From: Halocafeteria seosinensis
Lineage: Eukaryota > Sar > Bigyra > Bicosoecida
Assembly: GCA_001687465.1 (NCBI GenBank)
Contig: LVLI01000533.1
Coordinates: 1-64,000, forward strand
Direction: 5' to 3'
DNA: 64,000 bases
Shown: positions 52,453-64,000 of the stretch, in pieces
Numbering within the stretch: position 1 is the first letter of the stretch
Layout: every line of letters begins with the position of its first letter
Program-made: the position numbers and the translations under genes
The notes under the pieces: generated by a model
The model's database searches: none
What the model was told of the DNA's origin: nothing
The model's input: the letters and a program-made list of their open reading frames with translations, nothing else

Positions 52453-54890
52453 CTAGCAGCATTTGGGATTCGAATCAGGGCACCGGAAATAATCAGGCCA
52501 TTGGCTTGGACAATAATTGTTCATCTGGGTGTACAATGGAATGCTGTTATAGTGGTTCAACTCCATCCAGTATTCGCCCATCAACTGGCAGTAGTTACCG
52601 TTCTCGCTACTATGCAATCCCTCGCCGCACACAGACTCATCGAATTTGGAAGAGGAAAACAAGTTCATCTGGTAGTTGTCCTTCGGCGTCTGCTCCGTGG
52701 CTTCGTATTCCGGGATCACTCCTTTCAGACCTACTTTCCAGCCATGTGCTGCAAAGGCCGAACACACCATACTGTAGTTTTGCCCATTGTCGTACAGCCA
52801 ACTGTCCTGCTCAGGAATTGCGGTAATTTCCGCAATAGTTTTGTTATGGGTGACGAGCCAGTCGGTCACGCACTCCATCGTGCTGCACGATTGGCCAGTT
52901 CGGTGATTCAAGGCAGCAATGAATAAGGAGTACACGCTTGTTTCCGAGTTCGGTGGAAACAGGCCACCCCAAACATTCAACACAGTTTGCAATTCCCTGG
53001 AGACAACAACAGCAGATAATATTACTTGACGGTGGTTAAAACGAGATTAACATTAGTCACGTACCAAGTGCCGAGAGGTGCCGGAAAATTGCGCTCGGGA
53101 TCACTCGTGTCCATGAAGGAATACAACCTGCTTTTGCACAGTTCGGAAGGATTAAGACATTGGGCTCTTCAAACGCTCATGCAAACATACATATTGTGAA
53201 ATCCGTATGGCATTCCTTCTACCTGTTTAAACCAGGTCCAGTACGCGTCTTCATCAAACTTAGAGGCATACTCTTCAGCGAGTGGCAGCACCTGTATATC
53301 ATCAGGGCGATGTGAACTTACATTTGGAAACCGCACGAGAATACAACAGATACCTACATTGACATGGTAGCTTGCATTGTGAGCAAGTTCAATCCACCTA
53401 TCCCAAGGAGTTCGGATTAGTCCGTACGGAGGTGGCCAGTAGACCTTCCCGAAAGGATCGGCCGCTGAATGGTATACCCGAAGCAGTTACCAACTGACTA
53501 AGAAATAAATTACATGCCACTCTGCACCACTTACCCGTACTCTCTGTAACGTACAGCTGATCGCCTTCCCACACAGCCAAGGCAGAGTGGCCAGTAACAC
53601 TTCCCGTTCCGTACATGACTGCGGATAAAGGCATACGATGAATGATTTATAACATGAGCATCCTTCAGGGCAAACTTACTCATAGGGTCTAAACCGTCAA
53701 AGCGAGCAATAGCCAAGTAGTCACCGGAATTGATGTTAGACTTATCGATGTTCACATGTTGGGCGAACTTCTTCAATTCGGGGTAAATCTGAACACACAG
53801 GAAGTATATAACATAATCATTCTCTTCGAATAATTAAATTTGTTCGGATGCTACTCAACATTGTTGTGCTTACCCCTTTGTAATGCAAAAAGTCGGCATT
53901 TCGTTCCAACAGTGATTGACCTTCTCCCACAAAGAGGCCGGCTGTTTTCACCAAGCTTTGGATTGAACCCAGAATACCGCACGGTAAGAACTGTATCACG
54001 ATTTCATTTGCCAAAGAGAAACTCGTGGTTCAACTTAATGAATCCCAGTCTCCATGACGCCAGACAACAAACGTACCATTATGTGAACACCATTTTTGCT
54101 CACATCCAGATGCTGGTTCGTTCCGCTTACAGAGAACGGAAGTGTTTGACTACTATCCAACGTTGAAATGTCCAAGATTCCCAAGACGCCATAGGAGGTC
54201 GTTATCAAATACGTGTCACTACAAGCAGTCGAATTCGTTTGAGAGCCTCCAAGGGTCAACGAATACTTTGCTCCCCCGGTAGAGGATAGTTTGGCTTGCA
54301 TGTGCTGGAAGCAGCTTCCGGTCCACGTGACAGCTTGGTTGGGAAACACAGAGGCGGCCGTTCCGGGTGCAAGTTCAAAGTAGCTGTTATTCGGGCACCA
54401 TTTCTTATCCCTACTTTCGCGCACTTTTGTCCATGAACCCGGGGAACGCGCAGCGAATAATGCCTTGGAAGCATCGAGTATGCTCTCCTTGAGATATTGA
54501 ACTTTCTCATTGTTCACTCCAATGTGTTCCTCCCACATCAACTGCATTAGACACATACACACATGCAGGCCAGAGTGGAAGCATTCGTGCCAGGGGAAAG
54601 AGAGAAAAAGTCAATATATACAACGATAATGGGAAAAAAACAGCAGGCGGAAGCGGGACCCTTTTTTGCTCCCTTTGCATTTCCCCAAAGAGCGTTCCTT
54701 CAAGGACGCTCCATTGAACACTACTTACCTTGGCCAGAAATCCTCCTTTTTCGGCGCATTGGTTCCGAGAATCGCCCTCCAAGCAAGTCACTGCTCGAGG
54801 CAACTCGTCCGCTTGGTCATAGCCGAATGCAGTGGGCACCACAAGCCCTATGCAGGCTACAAGTGCCAGCGTTCGGGTGGAAAATGCCAT
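52453..54890 (-). CDS. Secreted protein of a tandem pair, copy A
   Basis: Nine exons: 54729-54890, 54077-54541, 53874-53990, 53680-53788, 53535-53618, 53358-53464, 53191-53291, 53065-53127 and 52453-52996, giving 583 residues. A signal peptide (TRTLALVACIGLVVPTAFG) is followed by an ectodomain with many Cys and N-glycosylation sites and no membrane anchor. Recognisable blocks are SGDYLAIARFDGLDPM, MYGTGSVTGHSALAVWEGD with YVTESTG, WPPPYGLIRTPWDRW, VEGMPYGFHNM, and a CC-ended tail (FRCPDSNPKCC). The GHSA...YVxES pattern recalls permuted papain-like/NlpC-P60 hydrolases in protists, but no catalytic Cys is identified. Function is unknown; lysosomal or extracellular is likely. Phospholipase-B-like proteins were considered and do not match. 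Confidence 0.75.
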
Positions 54891-55216
54891 GTTTTCCTCC
54901 CTTCTCCCGAACAAAACGTCCCGTTCGCGCGACCGTATCACTGTCAATAGTATCTACACAAGTAGAAATGTTGTGCTGAATCCTTACTGTACGACAATAC
55001 AGCCGACTACTGGAAGTGATTTTTAGGAAAGGAACTGCACTTCCGCTCGTATCTCCCCAACGGCGACGGAGTTCCCAGACTACTTAAAGGTAGATCGACG
55101 CTTCGCGTCTAGAGATAGAAAGTGTACAATTTTCGGTGGATGGAGCTGTATACTAGGCCCAGTGGACACAGAGAGGCGAGAGCGAGAGACGGCGTTGTCT
55201 ATTATGTTGCATCCGC

Positions 55217-57615
55217 TTAGCAGCACTGAGGATTGGAATCTGGACAGCGGAAGTAGTCTGGCCACTTGCTAGGACAGTGGTTATTCATTTGCTCATACAA
55301 AGGTATACTATTGAATCCCTCCAAATCCATCCAGTATTCCCCCATAATTTGACAGTAGTTTCCATTCGCGCTGGTGTGGAGCCCATTCGGGCAAACGGAA
55401 GCGTCGATTCTCGACGTAGAAAAGAGCTTCATTTGACAATTGTCTTTCGGAGTTTGCTCAGTAGCCTCATAATCGGGGATCACGCCTTTCAGACCTACTT
55501 TCCATCCATGCGCAGTAAATACTGAGCAAACCAAACTATAGTTTTGGCCATACATCCACTCATCTTGCTCGGGAATTGCAGTCACTTCTCCAATAGTCTT
55601 GTTGTGGTTAACCAACCAATCAGTTACGCACGTCATGTCCTTACAGGATTGGCCAGTACGATGATTCAGAGCTTGGATGAACAGTGAGTAGACACTAGTA
55701 TGATCTTCCGGGGCATAGAGGGTACTCCAGACATTCAGAAGAGTTTGAATTTCCCTGTGAGACGAGAAAGGGGGCTAAAAATAATCCCCAGTCCAGCCAT
55801 CCAGTGAAAGATATTAGCTTACCAATTTCCTATGGGAGACGGAAAGTTACGTTCAGGGTCGCTGGTATCCATGAAAGAGTAGAGCCTGAGGACATACACA
55901 ATGTACTCACACTAACGAATTGAATGCAGTGTTGGCATACAGCAGAGCAATGTTTACTTACATGTTATGAAAGCCGTAGGGCATGCCTTCCACAGTCCGA
56001 AACCACTTCCAATAAGCGTCCGTGTCGAACTTCTGGGAGTACTCTTCAGCCAGTGGGAGAAACTGCGAAGCGAAGACGCATTATGGAAGCCGCGGCTACT
56101 GATACTCCTCGGATACCAGCAAACCTTACGTTTACATGGTAACTGGCATTCCTGGCAAGCTTCACCCAGGTGTCCCACTTTGTTCGTATAATCCCGTAAG
56201 GAGGAGGCCAGAATACGGTTCCAAACGGATCAGCAGCTGAATCCATACAACAAATTAATCCATTTGTATGCATTCAAGAAATCGTCCATGGGAGCAAATA
56301 TAACGAGCTTACCAGTGCTCTCACAAACGTAAAGCTCGTCGTCGTCCCAAACGGCAAGAGCAGCATGACCTGTCTGTCCTCCAGTCCCATACATAACTGT
56401 ACAAAAGCAACGGGAATTGGCAAAACCATCACCATCAATGTTTCCAAGCTGTTTATGCACGGTACGGCATTGTTCTTACTCATTGGGCTTAATCCATCAA
56501 ATCTGGAGATAGCGAGGTAGTCACCAGATTTAATGAGGGATTTGTCTAACTCTACAAACTCGTTATACTTCTTGAGCTCTTTGTAAATCTGCATAATTTC
56601 AACGTAAAGAATACTCCTATTCAAATATTTGACGGATTCAGGGTGACACGAACCCCTTTATACTTCAGGAATTTGGCGTTACGCTCAAGAAGTGGTTGGC
56701 CGTTTCCAACGAAGAGTCCGACTGTTTTCACCAAACTTTCAATTGAACCCAGAATTCCACAAGGCATAAACTGCACTTTGTAGAGCCAGTAGCAAGCATT
56801 CGATTTAACTGTCGGTTTATATAGCAAGTATTGCTTCTGTTTCCTTACCAGTATGTGTACTCCGTTCTGCATCAAGTCAATATGTTGGTTGGAGCCGGCT
56901 ACAGAAAACGGTAAACTTTGGCTGTTATCCAGCGTCGAGATATCCAGCAATCCTAAGATATCATAAGAGGTTACAATCAAGTACGTATCACTGCATCCCG
57001 TGGAATTTGTGTTGGAGCCTCCCAGAGTCAATGTGTAGTTGTCGCCCCCCATGGAAGTTAGCTTTGCCTGCATCTGGCTAAAGCAGCTTCCCTCCCAAGT
57101 GGCAGAGTTCCCCGGGCTTACAGAAGCCGCAGTTCCGGGAAAGAACTCAAAATAGCTATCTTCTGGGCACCATTTTTGATCTCTGTTCTCTCGAATCCCA
57201 CTCCATACTCGGGGAGACCGAGCAGCGAAGAGGTGCTTGGTTGCTCGGAGGAGGCCATCTTTGAGTGGTTGAACCCGGTCATTCGTCACACCGATATGCT
57301 CATCCCACAACTTCTGCACGTAACATGAGAAAAGATGATGTAACATATCGTTGTTTTCGGCTCTTTCTCAAGGACAAAGTGAGAGCGAGTACAAATGCAT
57401 GCAATAAACGTCAGCGTCTTCACTTCCAAAGCTGCTCCTACACGCACCTCAGCTAGATTCTGTCCCTTGTGCACGCATACAGCTTCACTGTCGCTGGTCA
57501 AACACGGTATATGGTCTGCAGCGGATACTGCGTGTGCAATAGTGCATGCGAGGGCACTAATAAGTGTAGCGATGCATCCGATGCGGTGGATAATTTGGCC
57601 GCCGTAGCACCGCAT
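55217..57615 (-). CDS. Secreted protein of a tandem pair, copy B
   Basis: Nine exons: 57448-57615, 56849-57313, 56654-56770, 56480-56588, 56313-56396, 56130-56236, 55962-56062, 55823-55885 and 55217-55754, again 583 residues. Exons 2-8 have exactly the same lengths and phases as in copy A; only exons 1 and 9 differ, by six nt each in opposite directions. A signal peptide (ATLISALACTIAHAVSA) and the same blocks are present: SGDYLAISRFDGLSPM, MYGTGGQTGHAALAVWDDD with YVCESTG, WPPPYGIIRTKWDTW, VEGMPYGFHNM, and FRCPDSNPQCC. One donor is atypical (gttcgt after exon 3). The upstream copy of a head-to-tail duplication. Function is unknown, as for copy A. Confidence 0.75.
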
Positions 57616-58867
57616 TGTGCGTTCAGGGGAAAAAAATTAACCAGATCCGTATTTATTTAGTGAGCACAATCGAAGCTAACAAACAACTCCATTTCCGTCG
57701 TGGGTTTAGGCAGTGGGCACGACTAGAATCGGTCTTTGATCGAAGCGAGCTGCGCTGCACTGCACCAAGAGTCAATGCGTTTGTACAATGTTACGGTGAC
57801 CAGGATGTGACCCAGTTCTGCTGCCTGGAACGCCCTAAAGATTTAAACATGGAATTGCAACCACTATAAAACAGTCAGGACACTACCTCTGTACAATGGG
57901 ACGTACTATATATAGAGTGATACAACAACTAGCGTTGGAATCCCAAGCGGAACCAGCGTTGGACATTGGAATTCAACAGTACTGGAATTTGACGGATTTC
58001 CAAACCCACCAATGGTTTTGGCTAGTTTCATTAGCTTGCCTATTTTCTGTCAAAAGTTGCTGCCGTTGGTTCACCTACACTGTGAACAGCAAATCTGCGA
58101 AGACAACTAAAATTCTGGAGTCTCGCTCGACCAGCCCCCCTCTGTGTAGTGCTGGCGGTGGTCAATTCTCTGTGGCTGATCCGGCACGAATATAATATAT
58201 GGAATATGGAATCCTTGGGCAAAACTGGAAACTCACGGATCTGCTGGATCTGGAAATTGAGGAAGCTCCCGCCGAGCAAGTTGGAAGAACTTCCTACTGG
58301 TTCTTCGTAAGGAGAATAGAAGTTTCATCCATGGGGTCGTGATCGTGTAACCCTTGCACCAACTACACTGTACTGTACTGTACCTGAGCAACAGCAACGG
58401 ACAACTTTGGCAACTGACTCTGCGTAAGCATGATCATGATAAACAATGACGCGTACACTGTACACTAGGATACTTCATGCTGTGGTACAATACATGTACA
58501 CACATGGTCGTCCTAGTGAATTTCAGAGCGTGGACTTCAATCTTTTCACAGGTCAAACCAATCAGTCACTGCTTGCGCGGTTTCGAACCAAAACTAGCTG
58601 GTCGCCCGAGAGGAATCGATTCCCGTCTCGTGCTCGAATCTCGGGGTTGCAGTACTGGAGTACTACTGAGTCCCTCCGACGGGCCTCCGTCCAACGTCAC
58701 TTCAAGGACGACGGGAGTCCACGGGACAAATCGCACAATTACGTAATACGACACTACTACACACAGACGTTGGCGGTTGTTGAGCTGAAGCTGCCCTGTC
58801 TACGTCCAGTGTATTTTACCCGTGATTCTGTCTGTGTAAGCGTGCTTGCAAGACTTGCTGCAACACG
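57616..58867. other. Intergenic region
   Basis: 1.25 kb between the start of copy B and the hydroxylase gene. Open frames are short and without family features, and no RNA gene was recognised. It must contain the promoters of two divergent genes. Confidence 0.4.
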
Positions 58868-60236
58868 ATGGCGAACGGCAAAACCGCGTCCCGCTCTCCT
58901 CTGGAGAGACTCAAGGATAATTACTGCTGGCGTGGGTCTTTTCATCTGGCTGGTGCCTTCGCGATTGCGGCCGCTTTTGTCTACTTTGGCACCCAGTTCA
59001 TCGCCGAGTTTGATTGGCAGGCGCTGAGGAATAGCCTGGAGCAATGTCTGGATAAACACGCGCCGTGGATGTATGACGCGAGTGCTTGGATCCAATACCC
59101 TCTGGCTGCTTTATTGGGAAAGACAGAGGGGCTCCAGAATAAGTCTATGCAGTTGGATGCGATCTTTTTCAGTAAGTGGCGGTCTCTGTATGTAGCTATG
59201 AGACTGAACGAAACATTTGCCTTATTTGCAGCGTCGCTTACCGGAGCCACACAAACGGCAACCTTTTGGATCATAAATGGTATGTTCACTTTATGCTATA
59301 TTTTCCAGCCGTCGTGGGTTGAGTACTACAAAATGTCGGTGAAGCCATGGCCGTGGAACGGCTCGACCAAAGTAAGTGCGCGACGAGATCCGTATGCTTA
59401 CGGACTGTTATACGGTGTTTTGCTACTCCTAACCAGGAACGGGCTGAGTATTTCGAGTTGGTGCGAAAAAGTATCGGATTATTGCTGCTGAACCACTTTT
59501 TGTTGGTTCCCGTCTTAACTATTGGCATGTACCCTATTGTTCAACTGCGAGAGCACGGCTACTCTCCGGAGTTTGCCCCGGGGATTACTGAGTTCGTCTA
59601 TAAGCTCATCATCTTCATTCTTATTGAAGATACTGGATTTTACTGGGTTCACCGGGCCTTACATCACAAAGCGCTTTACCCATCTATCCATAAGATCCAT
59701 CATCAGTACCAGGACGCCACTATAGGCATTGCCTCCGAATACGCTCACCCTATTGAGGTAAGATGCTCTTGGCGTTGCCGTATAGTGGTCTTTTTCATAC
59801 GTCAAGATGTTCGCAGTTTCTGCTGTCTAACCTCGTCCCGATCACTCTTGGACCTTTCTTGTTCCCCCGTGTGCATTATGGAATGTGGGTGTTATGGGTG
59901 GCTTGGAGAGTAGCCGAAACCTGCTGTAGCCACAGTGGTTACGACCTACCGTTCTTGCCGTTCCATTTGCTACCCTTCCAATGTAAGTGATTATGCTGTC
60001 TCACTACGGTTGTCTTAATGTGGACCAATCGACCACCTCGTGGCACTGCAGCCTCGGCCTCCTTCCACAACTTCCACCACTCTAGGAACGTCGGGAACTA
60101 TAGCAGTTTTTTCACGCACTGGGATTGGCTCATGGGTACAGACAAGCACTATATCCGGCATCTGGAGAAATTTGGGCACGTCACTGACGATCGTCACCAG
60201 GAAGCAAAGTCTGCCCAAGCCAAAAAATCTAAATGA
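58868..60236 (+). CDS. Fatty-acid-hydroxylase superfamily protein (C4-sterol methyl oxidase type)
   Basis: Exons 58868-59171, 59232-59371, 59437-59757, 59817-59982 and 60052-60236 give 371 residues. The three histidine boxes of the ER di-iron hydroxylases are present: HRALHH, HKIHHQ and HNFHH, with HSGYDLPFLPF before the last. Hydrophobic spans include HLAGAFAIAAAFVYFG, LLLLNHFLLVPVLTIGMY and the segment before LFPRVHYGMWVLWVAWR. ERG25/SMO enzymes remove the C4 methyls of sterol precursors using cytochrome b5 electrons. The C-terminal GNYSSFFTHWDWLMGTDK fits that subfamily. The first intron (60 nt) is a multiple of three and open, so an unspliced 391-residue form is possible. Substrate is inferred; fatty-acid or alkylglycerol hydroxylases share the fold. 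Confidence 0.87.
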
Positions 60237-60576
60237 TGCTTCTTCCGGTGTTTGCTACTGAGAGAAAGAACAAGGATAATGAACAAAAGCTATAAACTCC
60301 ATACTTTCGTCCTACCTCACAACTCACAACACTATTGTTCCTAGGGTACCCCCCTACCTTTTCCTCTTTCGCACCGCCGCTACGGGCTCGCGGAACCTCG
60401 CCCGCATGTGAAGACCTCCCATCTTGAAGTTCTCGCGTTCCGAAGCCCGTTATTCACTCATTCTCATGATTTGTTGAGGCCATTGATATTAGATTTCCTT
60501 CCGGTTGTGTTTGCTCACTTGCGCTCAGTAGTCTCATGTTCCATTCTGTTTGCCGCCCTGCTGAAACCAAAGAAAA
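60237..60576. promoter_or_regulatory. Intergenic region
   Basis: 340 nt between the hydroxylase stop and the kinase start, both on the plus strand. No feature is recognised. Confidence 0.4.
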
Positions 60577-62365
60577 ATGGATAAATACAAACTGCTATCA
60601 CAACAAGGGGAGGGCACGTTCGCTGTTGTGTGGAAAGCCAAGAGGAAGTCTGATAACACCATAGTCGCCATTAAGCAGCTCAAGGAAAGCTATACTTCGT
60701 ACGTCTCTGCTGTGGGCTTTGACATCTTGTACAGACAGATAATCACCTCTTCATGCTTTTTTCGTGGCCCGCCAGTTTCGACCAAGTCAAGCAACTTCCT
60801 GAAGTCAAATTTCTGGGAGGACAGTCCAATCCGAATTTAATCAAGTTACATGAAGTTGTACGAGCCAAGGATCAAGTAAGTGTTGGATAGCACCCGCTTT
60901 GCGATGTATGCAGCGTAGACCTCCGACACATCATGCAGGTATTCCTAGTTTTCGAGTACTGTCCTATTAATTTGTACCAAATGATGCAATCAACTCAAGG
61001 ATCAGCAAAATCCCTATCGGAAGCACAAATTAGGTGGCTTATGAAAGGAATTTTACAGGGACTGTGGCATCTACATCAACGTGGTGTATGCCATCGGGAT
61101 ATTAAACCTGAAAATGTACTACTTGCTCCCAGTGGTGCCAAGCTTTGTGATTTTGGTCAGGCCATCACACTTGCAGAGTGCCCAGGGACGTTAAGCTGTT
61201 ATGGTACGTTTTCCTGAAAAGCTTCTTACATTGCTTGAGAGGCTAGAATTCAAGAAGTGCTCCTGTACCCCAGTATCTACCCGCTGGTATAGAGCTCCCG
61301 AATTGCTCATACGGGAAAAGCGGTATGATTGTAAAGTTGATGTCTGGGCAGCGGGCGCAATCATGGCTGAGCTCTATGCGCTACGTCCGATCTTCAATGG
61401 ATCCAGCGAGAATGATCAGCTATTTAAAATATTCAATACTTTAGGTATGTAATCTATCTCGAACCATTGTGCTACTTTGTAGATATCTCTTTCTTTGCGC
61501 AGAGGTGCCTCCGGAATGGGAACGAAACCTCAGTGCCAATGGAAACCAGTTATCTGGAGTTGCGCAGGGCAAAGGGGTGGCTCTCTCTAGGCTTCTCCCG
61601 AGTGCTTCTAGGGATGCACTCGAGGTAATTCAACACATGCTGAAATGCAGCCCTAAGGAACGAGCCTCAGCCGAATTTATATTGCGTTTGCCTTACTTCC
61701 AAACTGGTAAATCGGAACCAGTGCTCCCTACAAACAGCTTATTGCTTTCTAGTGAAGCAGAAGTGTCGGAACGCCGTGCAAGAGAGGCAGAAATCGCTAT
61801 CCAAAAGCTAATGGAATCAGAACCCGCTGCTGAAACAACAAGCGGCTCTTCAGTCACTGCAAGTACCGGTGCACATGCATCTGTACGTACCGAGGGGGCA
61901 CCCCACTCTTTGGGTACTCTCGGCACTCACATGGCCGCAGGTACCACGTCTGTTGGGAGCAGGGATGTAACATCTACCGTGGCTGAAGTTCCCGCGAAAC
62001 AGCAAGAGTTTGACGCTACGGGTAATGGCCAGGCTCAAACCAAGAGCGACAAGGGTGAAGCATCCAAGGGGCACTTGACTATGGCAGAAAAGAGAAAGAG
62101 GAAACTAAAATCGAAGCGATTACAAGGAAAGCCTAATGCAACGGCAAAGCCTTCACGAGGAGAACCGCCAGTCAACGTCCAAACTCGAGCGGAGGATTCA
62201 TTTGGTGCGATATTTCCCAGCACTGGCGCAGACACTCGAGCCAGTAACAGTTGGGCCAACACAGAGCCAGATACTCAACAGGATGAATCCTCCAACTACG
62301 TGCCCTCTTGTTTAGATGACGGTGATAAAATTCCGGCCCGAAGACCTCATCCGTTGCGTCGATAG
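60577..62365 (+). CDS. CMGC kinase of the RCK (MAK/ICK/MOK) family
   Basis: Exons 60577-60698, 60776-60875, 60939-61203, 61274-61444 and 61503-62365 give 506 residues. The kinase domain (1-290) has [62 protein letters not shown] and [19 protein letters not shown]. The NLYQMM and STRWYRAPE...[10 protein letters not shown] signatures place it with MAK/ICK/MOK kinases, which restrict cilium length (for example LF4 in Chlamydomonas). The activation-loop TxY is S-C-Y here. The glycine loop reads QGEGTF and an intron lies inside the activation loop. The C-terminal 200 residues are disordered and basic ([15 protein letters not shown]), perhaps for localisation. The last 19 bp overlap the 3' end of the opposing gene. 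Confidence 0.88.
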
Positions 62366-64000
62366 CTGTTGACGGGGTTTGGTCCTGGGTGTACGCGTTC
62401 AGCTGGGTCTCTCCGCACTCCTCGTGTAATCTTAAGCCGTCTCCATTGACGTACGACGAAAACCGTGGCTATTGCGGTTATCAAGGCAATGCTAATGATA
62501 ACAAAAGTCATTGCGACGGGTGATATAGACACCTTCGCCTCGGAAGTGTCCCCGCTAGCGTCCCCAGCTCTGGAGGACTCCTCACAGAGGTGCTCCAACT
62601 TCGATTCAGAGCGCGCTTCCGCGCACACGTGGGCCTCGTCGTTTCCCGCCGATGTCCATGGAAACCCGAGAAAATCGTGCAAGGTCCAGTTCAGTCTTTG
62701 CAGATCCTGGGTACAGTCTTCAAGGGACTTTGGCCTAGGTCCTGATTCCAGTTCTCTTGGCATCATGTCGTAGTTGAACTTTGCTATCACCCTTGTATGG
62801 TCTGAGATTGTAGCAACCTGTTGAGTCCATTTTATATCCACGGACTCTAACTGCAAGGCCTTGGACAGGAGCATCGATTAGACGCAAGCCAAGCAAGCAA
62901 GCAACTCAGGACAGTGGGTACATACCTTTTGATACAGCCCCGGAGAGACAAATATATGATCAATCATACTTCTCCGGGGGTCACTGGCATCCTCTTTGCC
63001 CCACGTCCAGCGGTTGGTCTGGTTGGTTATGCGAGCAACTGTACGCAAACCGGTTTCACGCATGATTTCAAGCGTCCGAGAGTTCGGTGAATTTGAAGAA
63101 ATGTCGGGAATACGTTTGTCAAGGTCGTTAAAATCCCCTATGACTATAGCTTCTCTTGTCCATGTTATGTTAAGCAAGTGGTAGGGGAATTCCTGCCCTT
63201 TATGGTCCGCATCGCAGCCTTCGGCGCTTCCAACTCCGGTGTAGTCCTGTATGTCTTGATGGCTTTGCTCTTTCACGATTTGTGAAATTACTTTCGCTTG
63301 CGCTTCCCTTTGCGCACACGGTTGTGGATCATCTGTGGATAGAGGCAAGATAATAGCATCAATTCGCTAGGAAACAGGGCGAGTGACACAGCCAAGCCAC
63401 GTACTCGGAAAAGCTCTAAAGTGTAGTCCAACAATTAGCACTTCCCCGAACGGAGGAATGTTAACGATAGTGTAGAAATTCTTCGTCACCGTCGTCGTTT
63501 TTAAACCTCGGTCAACATTATATCCGCATTCCGAACGCTTGTCCGGATAAGCAAACCTTTCTTCTGTTCGTTTCAGCTCGGTCTGGGGTGCGATTCTCGA
63601 GATGAAGCCCACTTGCTGGCGAGTAAACGTATCTCCTCCTGGAATGAGATAACGGCGGTAGCCTTTACTGTAGAGAGAACTTCCGTTAGCAAAAAGAGTC
63701 CGATTTAACACGTTACAGTCCTCCACTTCAGCTAGAACCCACATATCGACATCTTCCTGGTTCATGACATCAGCAACGCCAAAGATCTTCGCTTCGGCTT
63801 CTTCCGCTGTAATGTCCGGAGCGACAACCGAACTGTGATCAGAGCTAAAGAGCCAATTAACATTCCAAACGGCAATCGAAAATGATCTCTTGGAACTTGT
63901 ACGGTGATCAAATGGCTCCTCGGCGTTGATGCAGCCTTCAATGGCTTCTGTGACCGGAGTCTCCACCGTCAACAGACACGTGAGGACAGCCACAAGGACT
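62347..64000 (-). CDS. Membrane-anchored endonuclease/exonuclease/phosphatase-fold protein (5' truncated)
   Basis: Exons 63405->64000, 62926-63332 and 62347-62859. The N-terminus and start codon are beyond the window. The fold shows its ordered motifs: FSIAVWNVNWLF, the catalytic Glu in WVLAEVEDCNV, GLHFRAFP, IVIGDFNDLD, SMIDHIFVS and the terminal ISDHTRVIAKF. EEP enzymes cleave phosphodiester or phosphomonoester bonds in nucleic acids, inositides or sphingomyelin using Mg2+. Glycosylation sites and a C-terminal span (VAMTFVIISIALITAIATVF) followed by a basic tail suggest a lumenal or cell-surface catalytic domain. Substrate is unknown; a secreted DNase-like role is one option. The second intron uses an AAG acceptor, less certain than the others. 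Confidence 0.8.

Noticed and set aside
52453-57615. Phospholipase B-like (PLBD) identity for the tandem pair
   Set aside because: First impression from length, secretion and cysteines, but the blocks (GHSALAVW, YVTEST, CC tail) do not fit that family.
59281-59309. 29-nt GT-AG interval in the hydroxylase gene
   Set aside because: Far shorter than other introns here, and removing it would shift the frame that leads to the conserved histidine boxes.

Overview
This is a nuclear, eukaryotic, protist-type chromosome segment. It is dense in genes, with 20-odd genes in 64 kb on both strands. GT-AG introns are short, mostly 60-120 nt, often with gtaagt/gtacgt donors and cag acceptors. Stop codons TAA, TAG and TGA are all used, so the standard code applies. 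Housekeeping genes (SKI2 helicase, COG4, mitochondrial bL27/mL54/TyrRS, sterol-oxidase-type hydroxylase, DUG2) are diverged from animal, fungal and plant forms. Together with a MAK/ICK/MOK-type kinase this suggests a unicellular, possibly flagellated, alga or other protist (stramenopile-like by feel only). The species cannot be named from sequence alone.

Layout. 1-1110: 3' end of a leucine-rich-repeat gene with one 24-residue repeat per 72-nt exon. 1388-1605: a decayed duplicate of the tail of the giant gene that follows. 1974-3017: SAP30BP/HCNGP-type regulator. 3462-17291: an uninterrupted 4609-codon ORF with an EF-hand, an embedded alpha/beta-hydrolase fold without its serine, beta-sandwich segments, long coiled coils and C-terminal IQ motifs. 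17759-22412: an unknown protein, a type I membrane protein, mitochondrial bL27 and a PH-domain protein. 22981-25738: bacterial-type TyrRS head-to-head with mitoribosomal mL54. 25739-30783: an accessory-looking stretch with a PD-(D/E)XK-like gene, a small coiled-coil gene, dispersed and inverted repeats, microsatellites and a broken Nudix gene.

31022-36648: SKI2-type RNA helicase. 36746-38735: RMDN/PTPIP51-type protein. 39669-40503: Siva-like protein. 41211-44860: WD40-M20 fusion of the DUG2 type. 45986-49561: an unrecognised 1087-residue protein. 49946-52402: COG4. 52453-57615: two tandem paralogues with identical nine-exon structure encoding secreted proteins of unknown function. 58868-60236: fatty-acid-hydroxylase/C4-sterol-oxidase family. 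60577-62365: RCK-family kinase, converging on and overlapping by 19 bp a membrane-anchored endonuclease/exonuclease/phosphatase-fold gene that runs off the right edge.

There is no operon logic. Neighbours are mostly unrelated, apart from the mitochondrial translation genes bL27m, TyrRS and mL54 within 6 kb. Several pairs share short head-to-head promoters. Exon coordinates were derived by hand from splice signals, reading phase and family conservation, and have not been confirmed by transcripts.
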